Of a DNA stretch of 64,000 nt, positions 23,691 to 33,080 are shown one piece after another (positions within the stretch are counted from its first letter, which is position 1; every line of letters starts with the position of its first letter). Under the pieces are notes generated by a model. That model was not told the origin of the DNA, ran no database searches, and saw only the letters and a program-made list of their open reading frames with translations. Made by a program: the position numbers and the translations under genes. The stretch is from Colius striatus (taxonomy: Eukaryota > Chordata > Aves > Coliiformes > Coliidae): assembly GCF_028858725.1 (NCBI RefSeq), contig NC_084774.1, positions 1,638,001-1,702,000 of the forward strand, read 5' to 3'.

Positions 23691-26600
23691 GTGAGGAGAG
23701 CAGGTCAGGACAGCAGCCCCACAGTCTCTGCAGAGCTGGGCAAACCTTGAGGTGACAGACAGCAGATGAGCTGCACTGTGTGTGATCAGCTCTGCTCTGC
23801 ATCCCTCTTCCCCTGGTGCCCGTGGGGCAGCCCCATGGGAGGGAGGTTTCCGCAGGCCCTGGGGAGTGAGAGCCAGCAGCATGGTGCCGGCCTGTTCCAG
23901 CCAGCAGCTGGGCCACGTTTGGGTCCTCTGAGTCCATCAGGGGAGCAAATCAAGTTCCAAGGGGCTTAGCTGCCCAAACCATTCCCAATGACCAGCCCAA
24001 AGCAGTGCCTGTGCCAACAGCACTCAGACAAGGGGTGTTTGGCACGAGGTGCCTGTGCCTGGAGAGCCCTCAGTAGCCACCCACAGCCGTTTCACACCAG
24101 CCAGGCACATGGAGCTCCTTGTGGGCCGAGAGCTTCTCCAGCTCCATGAAGACCTCCTCCTTTCTGTTGTAGGGTCCTTGACTCAACCAATTGCAAGAGG
24201 ATTTTCTGGCCCTTTGCTTGCATATAGAGCAGGGCACTCAGCAGAGCAGCCTGCCCGTGCCCCACGCCCTGTGCTGCTTTTGCAGCCCCTGGTTACTCGT
24301 GGTGCCCCAGCCCAGGGGACCACAAGTGTGTCCTGCAGGTCTTGGAGGAGGGTTCTGTCCTCCCTCTGGCAGACATCTGGTCTCTGAGCAGATCACACAG
24401 TCACAGGATGATGGGGGTGGGCAGGGCCCCACAGAGCTGCCCCAGCCCCTGCCAAAGCAGGTTCCCCTGGCTCAGGGGCACAGGAACGTGTCCAGGTGGG
24501 TTGGAAACCTCTCAGAAGGAGCCTCCACACGCTCCCTGGGCAGCCTGAGCCTCTCTCACCTCAGCACCAAAGGACTTGCTCCTTGTCTTTAAGTGGAACT
24601 TTTTGTGTTCCAGCTTGTGCCTCTTACCCCTTGTCCTGTCAGTAGGAACCACAGAACAAACACTGGCCCCATCCTCTGGACATCTGTCCTTTAGGTACTT
24701 GTCAGTGTTGCTGAGGTGCCCCTGAGCTCAGGCTTCTCTTCTCCAGGCTGAACAGCCCCAGGGCTGCTGCCTTTCCTCCTCACACACGTTCCATCCCCTC
24801 AGCATCTTGGTGGCCCTGCACTGGCCTCTCTCCAGCAGTTCCCTGTCCCTCTGGAGCTGGGGAGCCCAGAACTGGGCACAGGACTCCAGATGAGGCCTCA
24901 GCAGGGCAGAGCAGAGGGGCAGTAGAACCTCCCTCGCTCTCACACTCTTCTTGCTGCCCCCAGGATGCCATTGGCTTCTTGCCCATGACACCACATTGCT
25001 GCTCATGTTTATTTGCTGCCCACCAGTGCTCCCAGGTCCCGCTCCTGGAGCTGCTCTCCAGCAGGTCACCCCCAGCCTGTGCTGGTGCAGGGGGTTGTTT
25101 CTCTCTGCCTGTTCCCCAGGCACTGGGCAGAGCTCATTTTCCTGGTGTGAGTTGTTCATTAAGGCTTTTCTCCCATGTGGGAGGGGTGGGACCAGAGCCC
25201 AGACAATTGTGGGATGGGACAGGGCCAGCCTGTGCATGGCTGGAGCACTCTGGAGGGCTGGGGGAGGTGTGTGGGCATGGGCAGCTGTGGAGGCGTTCCC
25301 TGTGCAATGGGTGACTGTCCAGGGAGGGTCACAGCAGTGCCATGGGAGGGAGATGGTGGCAGGGAGGTCCCTGGAGCCATGGGCACACAGCTGCTCTGTG
25401 CCTGGGCCACCTGGCACCGGCTGCAACGGGCCCAGAGCGTGCCATGACGAGCAGGAGTTTCTCCAGATGAAGGCTGGGCCCCCATGCCCTGGGCCTGAGG
25501 CTGAAGCCAGCTTCCTGGGCCTCGGGGATGACTGCTACAAAAGGCTCCCACTGTGTCCAGTCCAGCAGCCAGGCCCTTGCTGCAGAGCTGCTGCAGCAAT
25601 GTGGCTGCCACCCACTGCTAAACCCCACTGGCTCTGCCCCTGCCTTTTCCCCTTGGCACTCCCCAGCCACTGATTTCTCTTGGCCCCATTTCTGAGGCTG
25701 GAGTTGTGCCTTTTAATGAAGCACCTTCAACCCAAACCCATGGGCTCCAGCTCCCATCCTGTGCCTTGGAGCAAGTCCCTCCCAGCCCAGCTCCCTCCCA
25801 GCAGCCTGGCCAGCCTGGGAATTCTTTCCCTCTCTGCCAGGTCCTTGACCCACGTGTGCAAAATGCAGCCAGGGTAACCAGGCATCCCAGGAGCGATTCA
25901 GATGCCCCACAGCCTGGTGCCCAGCCCTGCTGCACAACCCAGGGAGGGAGCAAAGAGCATTCCCCAGCGTTTGGTGATATGGCTGCAGCTCGCCCAGGGA
26001 TTTGGGCATCCCAAGATTTTCCTTGTGACATTAAACCCCACCGTGGCAAAGGGGAGGGACGTGCAACCCTGAGCATCCCCTGCACTGCTGGGCTGGGAAC
26101 AGCCCCTGGGCTCGGTGCCTGGCTCCAGGATGACAAATCACCTCCAGCCCAGCATGTCAACAGCTATTAATAGCTTGACAAGCACTGAGCTGAAGGAAAA
26201 GACTCTGCTGTGGCCGATTGTAGCCTGCTCCAAGCCCCAGGCTGGGACTGTGCTGTGGGGGCAGCGAGTGCTGGGTTGGGAGGCCACTGCTGGCCCTGTG
26301 CCTCACAAGGACACGGTCACCAGGGGTTCCTTCTGGGATTCCACCTGGGATTTCTCCTCCACCCTTCCCCAGATGCAGGGTCACGTGTGTCCCTGCACTG
26401 CATCCCCTGAGGTCCAGTCCCTGATGTGGCCAGGAAGGGCTCTGGGCATCCCAGTGAGCCCAACATCAGGCACCATCTCCCTTTCCCTAGCACAGCCAGT
26501 CGTTCTGAGCACGGGCAGCCAGAGAAGCACCAGCCCCAGTGCTTCTGCCAGCTGGAGGTGAGGAAAGGGGGGAGAGGCAGAAAGGCGAGGGGGGCAGCTC

Positions 26601-29186
26601 CTGGCTCAGCCACCCAAAACTCAGAAGCAGGAGGCACAACAAAAGCCTCTGCTGATGATTTTACTCCCGAGTGCTCCCAAAGCTGTGAGCCGCTTTGTCC
26701 CGCGGGGCTGCTGGTTGCAGCGTTCACGAGGTGCTGGGCTGGTGTTCCTCTGGAGTCTCTCTCTGGGTTAATTGTTTCCTTCTCCTTTGAGAAGGAAGGG
26801 AGGAAGGAGGGAAGCATTTCGGTGTGTGGTTGCAGCTGAGGAGCCACGGCAGCAGCTCTGCCCCGTGGCGGTGAGGGGCTGGGACGCGGTGTCTGCCACA
26901 CTAACGATGCCCCTTTCTCTCCCCTCCCCTCCCCGCTGTCCGTGGTCTGTGTGTGTGTGCCCGCTGCCCCGCATGGCTGTGCCCCCCGCCCCAGGCAGCC
27001 GTGTCCCCCCCGCAGCCCCGGCGCGGCGCCCCCCGCGCTGCCGCCCGGCGCCCCCCGCGCTGCCGCCCCCCAGCGCTGCCCCCGCCGCCCCCTGCTTGAT
27101 GGACGAGAGTTGGTTTGTCACCCCTCCCCCCTGTTTTACTGCAGAGGAGCCCGGCCCCGCCGGCGTGGGGAGCAGCCCCATGGAGGACCTGCTCATCGAG
27201 CACCCCAGCATGTCCGTCTACGTCACCAGTAGCCTCGAGGTGGACGGGGAGGGCCCCGAGGACGATGCTGCTGGGTGAGTGTGGCCGGAGGGTGCTGCTG
27301 CGCCTGCCAGCCCTGGCCCTCCCTGGGGGAGCGGGCTGGACCGTGGGCTCTGGCATCCCAAATCACCACGTAGCCCCGGGAGCGCTTCCCCCCAGGGAGC
27401 CCGTGGGGTGCCTCGTGTGGGTCAGACCCACGCGCCGCAGAAGAGGGTGTTGTCTCACGGCCATGTTGGGACGGCTGTGGGGCAGGGGACGGCTGTGGGG
27501 CAGGGGAGGGCTGTGTGCCTCCAGCCCCGAGCACAGTGGGAGGTTTGCCTGGCACAGCTTAAACGCGGCGCTTGGCACGGGTAGGGCACAAGCAGAGCCA
27601 CCCCAGCAGGACACGGCGGCCTTTGGGCTGTGGTCCCCCAGGCAGGAGGGTGCTGCAGCCCCCCGAATCCCAGCACAGCCCAGGGCGCCCCTCAGCAGCA
27701 GGCTGCCCTGGCCCTGGGTGCAGCCGTTGCTCCCTGCCCCACAGCTCAGCTCAGCAGGGAGGAGGCTCGACAGGGGTGCCCCAGATGGCCCTGGTGCCCT
27801 CTCACCCGGCAGGAGCTGTGGGCTCCCCGTCCTGCGCTGGGGTCACAGCCCTGCTGCAGCTCTGCCCTCTCCCTGGGGCTGCGCCCTGCCCGTGGCACCA
27901 GGAAAGCCTCGGTGGTGGGGATGATCCCACCCCGCCGTGCCACGGGGTCCCTGCCGCCCCCAGCCCCAAAGCGTCTCCCTGCAGAGCCCCTCGCTGGGGC
28001 AGGAGCCAGGACTTGGGGTGAGCCTCTGCCCAGGCTGGGTGACACCATTCCTCCAGGACCTCTCTCTGCCGTGTCTCCCTGAGGGGCCCCAGCGTGAGCT
28101 CAGGGGCTTCAGAGGGTCCCCGAGTGCTGGAGGGTGCAGAAAGGGGGTCAAAGGGTGTTAGAAACGGGCCGGGAGCACAACCGGGTGGCGCGCGGGATGG
28201 GAGCGGGCAGCGGGGCGCAGGGCGGCAATGGGGGGCTGCAGGGCGGCAATGGGGGGCCGCAGGGCGGCTCTGCTGGGGTGCAGGGTGGCTCTAGGGGGCC
28301 GCAGGGCGGCTCTGCTGGGGTGCAGGGTGGCTCTGGGGGGCGCAGGGCGGCAATGGGGGGCCGCAGGGCGGCAATGGGGGGCAGCAGGGCGGCAATGGGG
28401 GGCCGCAGGGCGGCTCTAGGGGGCCGCAGGGCGGCAATGGGGGGCCGCAGGGCGGCTCTAGGGGGCCGCAGGGCGGCAATGGGGGGCCGCAGGGCGGCTC
28501 TGCTGGGGTGCAGGGTGGCTCTAGGGGGCCGCAGGGCGGCTCTGCTGGGGTGCAGGGTGGCTCTGGGGGGCGCAGGGCGGCAATGGGGGGCCGCAGGGCG
28601 GCTATGGGGGGCAGCAGGGCGGCAATGGGGGGCCGCAGGGCGGCTCTAGGGGGCCGCAGGGCGGCAATGGGGGGGCGCAGGGCGGCTCTGGGGGGGCGCA
28701 GGGCGGCTATGGGGGGCTGCAGGGCAGCTCTGCTGGGGCGCAGGGCAGCTATGGGGGCCGCAGAGTGGCTCTGGGGGCCGCGGGGCGGCAATGGGGGGCC
28801 GCAGGGCGGCTCTGCTGGGGCGCAGGGTGGCTCTGGGGGTGCAGGGTGGCTGTGCTGGGGCACAGGGCGGCTCTGGGGGGCGCAGGGCGGCTCTGGGGGG
28901 CCGCAGAGCCGCAGCTGACGGCCCGTTTGTCCGCAGGGAGCCGGCGGCGCGGCGGCCGGAGCGGCACGGGCCGCAGCACAGCCGGGCGCTGCAGCTGAAG
29001 GCGGCCGTGCTGGAGAAGCTGGGGCAGGCGCGGCGGGCGCAGCGCGCCAGGCAGAGAGCCGAGCGGCCGCGCCTCAGCCCCGCGGCCCTGCAGCGCCAGA
29101 ACCGCGCCCGGCAGCGCCCGCCGCGCCGCGCCCGGCAGCCGGGGCCCGTCCTGCACCAGCCCTGCCGGCGCCACTGCGGCTACTGA
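23570..29186 (+). CDS. TP53INP2: TP53INP2 (tumor protein p53-inducible nuclear protein 2, DOR), three coding exons
   Basis: Joining 23570-23690, 26995-27274 and 28937-29186 gives 216 residues; the human protein is about 220. Every junction has GT/AG ends and matching phase. The start [11 protein letters not shown] is the family signature and separates it from TP53INP1. A LIR motif, W34-L-V-I37 after a run of acidic residues, would bind LC3/[17 protein letters not shown] (76-85) and [14 protein letters not shown] (104-117) are the second conserved block. A basic, Arg-rich helix (about 150-190) and a QPCRR-type tail end the protein. In mammals the protein leaves the nucleus on starvation, promotes autophagosome formation and also acts as a thyroid-hormone-receptor cofactor; its role here is inferred from that. 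Residues 43-73 are unusually Pro/Ala/Arg-rich, fitting the very high local G+C. The exon structure is predicted by eye. Confidence 0.93.
23691..26994 (+). other. TP53INP2: TP53INP2 intron between coding exons 1 and 2
   Basis: Donor GTGAGG, acceptor CCCCAG. It contains the minus-oriented CR1 at 24391-25110. The remainder is moderately G+C-rich unique sequence with no recognised exon. Open frames in it are chance or CR1-derived. Confidence 0.7.
24391..25110 (-). mobile_element. CR1 LINE 3' part (minus orientation)
   Basis: Reverse complement of CR1: the 3' end (TCACAGGATGATGG) is near 24391, and AGGCTGAACAGCCCCAGGG, CTCCAGCAGTTCCCTGTCC and GCCCAGAACTGGGCACAGG follow in antisense order. The element continues through the CAGGTCCCGCTCCTGGAGC region to about 25110. 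It is the same subfamily as the copy at 19498-20016. Confidence 0.9.
26995..27274 (+). CDS. TP53INP2: TP53INP2 second coding exon
   Basis: The acceptor CCCCAG ends at 26994 and the donor GTGAGT starts at 27275. The 280 bases run from phase 1 to phase 2 and encode residues 41-134. The first third is low-complexity Pro/Ala/Arg sequence. The rest holds the conserved [17 protein letters not shown] and [13 protein letters not shown] blocks, which fix the frame and identity. The upstream intron end is G+C-rich with (TG) runs and a weak pyrimidine tract. Confidence 0.9.
27275..28936 (+). other. TP53INP2: TP53INP2 intron between coding exons 2 and 3
   Basis: Donor GTGAGT, acceptor TCCGCAG. Almost half of it is the 21-bp minisatellite at 28198-28912. 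The rest is G+C-rich with no recognised exon. Confidence 0.75.
28198..28912 (+). repeat. G-rich 21-bp minisatellite before the last TP53INP2 exon
   Basis: About 34 head-to-tail copies of a GGGGGCCGCAGGGCGGCAATG-like unit. Variants read GGCTCTA, GGCTCTG or CTGGGGTGCAGGGTG. The plus strand carries a run of five to seven G in most units, so G-quadruplex formation is likely. The 21-bp period is a multiple of three, which explains the long Gly/Arg/Ala open frames here. No separate gene is called. Confidence 0.95.
28937..29186 (+). CDS. TP53INP2: TP53INP2 last coding exon
   Basis: The acceptor TCCGCAG ends at 28936 and the stop TGA is at 29184-29186. Residues 135-216 carry the family's basic C-terminal helix, with [26 protein letters not shown] and ALQRQNRAR segments, and a tail ending HCGY. 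The exon is extremely G+C-rich, which pushes the composition toward Ala, Arg and Pro. A 21-bp minisatellite stops about 25 bases before the acceptor; a branch-point-like CTGAC lies between them. Confidence 0.9.
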
Positions 29187-30855
29187 CCCGCCGCCCGCCC
29201 GGCCGCGCCCCCCGCACCGGCCAGGCCGCGGCCCCCCGCCCCCAGGCACCGGCGCCTCGCCCGGCCCCGCTCCCGCTGCCCCGCGGCCGGCCCGGGCTGC
29301 GCCGTCGCGGCCCTGGGGCGGCTCCGGCCGGACCCCTGCGGCCCCGGGGCGGCCGGGCCGTGCGGCCGGGCCCGTGCCGTCAGTGCCTTTCTCCCCGCCC
29401 CGGCGAGCACAGCGACGGCAGCGGCACCCCTCGGCAGCTCTGCTCCGTGGCGCTCCACCATGCTCCCTCCCCCGGACCAGCAAACACCCCCCTCCCTCCT
29501 CCATTTCTTAACCGCGGTGTCACCGTGCTGAGACACAAACCCCCCCCGCGGCCCGTCCCCGAGAGCTGGGGGCGGCTCCGGCGGCTCCCGGGGCCTCGCT
29601 GCGGGGTTAAAAACCTTTCCCAGCAATCTCAGGAAACCAAGCACCGTCCCAGCGCCTCGCCGGGGGCGGCCCGGGGCCGGCGTGGCTCGGCCGCCCCGCG
29701 TCCTGCACCACTCGTCCGCACGAGAGGCACCTCCATCCACCCCTTCCCCTCGCCGTGTGCGCTTCCCCGTGCCCCCGCGTCTGGGAGCTGCCCGGCTCAG
29801 GCTGTGGCTGTTGCTGCGGAGCCCGGGAGGGAGCAGAGCGGAGCAGGGACCTGCAGCGGCCCTGAGGCGGCCAGAGCACGTTGAAGCTGGTGGTGAGGGA
29901 TGTTGGAGAGGAGGCCGGAGGGACGAGAGTGAACAAAGGACATGGAGCTGGGAGCTGCTGCAAGGCTCAGGATGGGGAGCGCAGGCAGAGGGGCCGCTGC
30001 AGCGGAGCCACGATGGGAACGTCAGCCTCGGCCAGCACAAGCAGCATCCTGCCCTGCCACGGGCCACGTTCTGTCCTGGGCAACGCTGATTCTTCATGCA
30101 CATCCCTCCCCTCCCTGGGACGGTGGTGTTCTGCTTCCAAAGGACTCAGCCCCGGGTTCTCACTGCTGAGACGCCTCCCAGCCCAGCAGAAGCTGGCTGT
30201 TTCACCCTTAGGGACTGGTTCTGCACGCCATGCTGGGGGAAGGCCAGGCCCCTGCTCGTGGCAGCTCCCACCCCGGATTCCCACCTCCCGAAGCCGATAG
30301 CACAAGAGTTTCCTCCGTTCGGCGTGTTGCAGCTGTCTCTCTGCTGGAAGGCTTCCTGGTGAGCCCAGCCTCAGACACCTGATGTTTATTAATGTTTTTA
30401 ACAAGATCCCAACCCCAGGAGCCCTGATGGGAGCAGCAGCCCTGGCTGTGGGCGATGCCCTCCCGCAGCTCGGTGCCACGGCACCCCAAGAGCACACACA
30501 CAGCCGAGGCCCAGCTTCAGAGAGCTCTTCTTGGCCTTTCCCCTCCAGTTCTTCCAGGCCAGTTTCTTCTTTCCCCACCTCCCAAGAGCCCTGGGCCCCA
30601 GCTGCCGCGGTGCCTCCAGCCCTGCCACCCGTGGCACTGGCCACGCCGCGTGGGCCGCCGCTCTCCCAGGCTCTGTGGCACCAGGATCCTGCCCAGGGGT
30701 GTGTGGGGGGATGCAGCATCACCCCCAGCCCTGCCACAGAATCCAGCCCATGCTGGGGATCCCCTTCTGTCATCTCTGGGGTCTTCTTGGTGCAGAGACA
30801 GAAGGTTCCTTGCCTGGAGGGGAAGGTTTCTGTTCCGTGGCTTCCTGGGCTCCAC

Positions 30856-30861
30856 ATTAAA
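30856..30861 (+). terminator. Candidate proximal poly(A) signal ATTAAA
   Basis: ATTAAA is followed by a T-run and then a GT/G-rich stretch within 50 bases, the usual layout of a cleavage site. It would give TP53INP2 a 3' UTR of about 1.7 kb lacking both downstream arrays. Confidence 0.4.
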
Positions 30862-30984
30862 TGCCTTTTTGCCCTGTAGCGGTGCCTGGTGTGAGCTGGG
30901 GCATGGGGGACATGGCACAGGCACTGTGGAGGCACACGGGGCTGAGCCAGAGCTCTGAGGGGTCTGATGGCTGCTCAGAGAGGT

Positions 30985-31733
30985 GCTGCTGTCACCCTGC
31001 TGCTGTCACCCTGCTACTGTCACCCTGCTACTGTCACCCTGCTGCCCTCTCCCTGCTGCTGTCACCCTGCTACTGTCACCCTGCTGCCCTCTCCCTGCTG
31101 CTGTCACCCTGCTGCTGTCACCCTGCTGCCCTCTCCCTGCTGCCCTCTCCCTGCTGCCCTCCCTGCTGCTGTCACCCTGCTGCCCTCTCCCTGCTGCCCT
31201 CTCCCTGCTGCCCTCCCTGCTGCTGTCACCCTGCTGCCCTCTCCCTGCTGCCCTCTCCCTGCTGCCCTCCCTGCTGCTGTCACCCTGCTGCCCTCTCCCT
31301 GCTGCCCTCTCCCTGCTGCCCTCCCTGCTGCTGTCACCCTGCTGCCCTCTCCCTGCTGCCCTCTCCCTGCTACTGTCACCCTGCTGCCCTCTCCCTGCTG
31401 CCCTCTCCCTGCTGCCCTCTCCCTGCTGCCCTCCCTGCTACTGTCACCCTGCTACTGTCACCCTGCTGCTGTCACCCTGCTACTGTCACCCTGCTGCCCT
31501 CTCCCTGCTGCCCTCTCCCTGCTGCCCTCTCCCTGCTGCCCTCCCTGCTACTGTCACCCTGCTACTGTCACCCTGCTGCTGTCACCCTGCTACTGTCACC
31601 CTGCTGCCCTCTCCCTGCTGCCCTCTCCCTGCTGCCCTCTCCCTGCTGCCCTCCCTGCTACTGTCACCCTGCTACTGTCACCCTGCTGCTGTCACCCTGC
31701 TACTGTCACCCTGCTGCCCTCTCCCTGCTGCTC
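30985..31733 (+). repeat. 14-bp minisatellite with higher-order repeats
   Basis: Built from 14-bp units of two main kinds, CTGCTGCTGTCACC (or CTGCTACTGTCACC) and CTGCTGCCCTCTCC, plus a 12-bp form lacking CT. The units are grouped in higher order: a 54-bp block repeats from about 31161, and a 110-bp block begins at 31381, 31491 and 31601, with the pattern restarting at 31711. The open frames of about 270-340 codons across it are artefacts of the repeat. Confidence 0.95.
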
Positions 31734-32122
31734 CCCATGTCACTGGGTGCTTTGCTCTGTGGCCACTGGGCAACAGCACTAGGGGAAGCACTTTGTAGCC
31801 CACAATACAGCAAGAAGTGGCCAAGCCAAGTAAGGTCCTGCCTCCCAGCCCTTTGCCCACTGCCAAGTCTCCTCCTGCACATCTGAGTGCTCTCAAAATC
31901 AGAGGCTGCTGCAGCCCTGTTGGGGAGGAGGGCTGGGGGCAGCAGGGCTGGGGGCAGCAGGGCTGGCTGGGGCCTGCATCCTGGGGCAGATCAGCTGTAT
32001 CACTCACGGGCCTTCCCGTGCCCACTCTGCCTACGAATGGTGCCCAGAAGAAACCCCTTATGTAACCCTCTCCTGTGTCCTGCTGCCGAGGGTGTGGAGC
32101 AGCCTAGGCCATGCTCTGGGGG

Positions 32123-32880
32123 CTCAACTCAGCTTGGCTCAGCTCAGTCCAGCTCAGCTCGGCTCAGCTCAGTCTAGCTCAGCTCAGCTCAGCTCAGCTC
32201 GACTCAGTCCAGCTCAGCTCAGTTCAGTCCAGCTCAGCTCAGTCTAGCTCAGCTCAGCAAAGCTCAACTCAACTCAGGTTGACTCAGTCCAGCTCAGCTT
32301 GGATCAGCTCAGCTCAGTTCAGTCCAGCTCAGCTCAGTTCAGCTCAACTTGGCTTGGCTCAGTTCAGTCCAGCTCAGCTCAGCTCAGTCCAGCTCAGCTT
32401 GGCTCAGCTCAGCTCAGCTCGACTCAGTCCAGCTCAGCTCAGTTCAGTCCAGCTCAGCTCAGTCTAGCTCAGCTCAACTCAACTCAGGTTGACTCAGTCC
32501 AGCTCAGCTTGGCTCAGCTCAGCTCAGCTCAGTCCAGCTCAGCTCAGTCCAGCTCAGCTCAGTTCAGCTCAACTTGGCTTGGCTCAGTTCAGTCCAGCTC
32601 AGCTCAGTTCAGCTCAGCTCAACTCAACTCAGGTTGACTCAGTCCAGCTCAGATTGGCTCAGCTCAGCTCAGTTCAGTCCAGCTCAGCTCAGTTCAGCTC
32701 AACTTGGCTTGGCTCAGTTCAGTCCAGCTCAGCTCAGCTCAGTCCAGCTCAGCTTGGCTCAGCTCAGCTCAGCTCGACTCAGTCCAGCTCAGCTCAGCTC
32801 AGCTCAGCTCAGTCCAGCTCAACTTGGCTTGACTCAGTTCAGTCCAGCTCAGCTCAGCTCAGCTCAGCTCGACTCAGCTC
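32123..32880 (+). repeat. Pentanucleotide (AGCTC)n-type array
   Basis: Nearly 760 bases made of CAGCT-phased pentamers with variants (CAGTC, CAGTT, CAACT, TTGGC). The reverse strand reads as (GAGCT)n. A longer block containing AACTTGGCTT recurs about four times (near 32346, 32572, 32700 and 32820). The Ser/Gln/Leu-rich open frames are artefacts. Confidence 0.95.
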
Positions 32881-33056
32881 CCCACGCTGACACTGTTGCT
32901 CCATCCTGGTTTTCGGCAGCGTACGAACCGTTTCCTTCCCCTTTCTCCTTTCAGTGCCAGGCTGAGGCATCGTCTGTCACGCTGTGCCCAGCTGGCACGG
33001 GACACGAAGTAGAATTATTATCACACTTTATATCAAGAGTATGTTTATAAAGGATT

Positions 33057-33062
33057 AATAAA
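33057..33062 (+). terminator. Candidate distal poly(A) signal AATAAA
   Basis: AATAAA sits in a short A+T-rich stretch that differs sharply from the G+C-rich DNA around it, with a TTATTACTGTTTTC stretch after it. Likely end of the long TP53INP2 transcript. Confidence 0.5.
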
Positions 33063-33080
33063 TTATTACTGTTTTCATGA

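Larger units (their letters stand above)
29187..33080 (+). other. TP53INP2: Probable TP53INP2 3' UTR
   Basis: After the TGA at 29186 no other coding exon is recognised. An A+T-rich end with AATAAA at 33057-33062, in a GTTTATAAAGGATTAATAAA context, is the best distal poly(A) signal. An earlier ATTAAA at 30856-30861, followed by T- and GT-rich sequence, could end a shorter form. If the distal site is used, the UTR is about 3.9 kb and includes the arrays at 30985-31733 and 32123-32880. The first part (to about 29840) is still CpG-island-like. The extent is an inference. Confidence 0.5.

Noticed and set aside
24728-25426. 232-codon minus-strand frame
   Set aside because: About half is CR1 sequence; it contains no intact reverse transcriptase or endonuclease domain.
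28134-28918. Gly/Arg/Ala-rich frames of 136-171 codons as a separate gene
   Set aside because: These are the 21-bp array read in a multiple-of-three period; kept only as a splicing observation.
30861-31886. Plus-strand frames of 271-341 codons rich in Leu/Pro/Cys
   Set aside because: They fall in the 14-bp array and are open in several frames; no conserved residues beyond the repeat.
32123-32880. True immunoglobulin switch region
   Set aside because: No immunoglobulin constant exons or other locus features nearby; only the pentamer resembles switch repeats.
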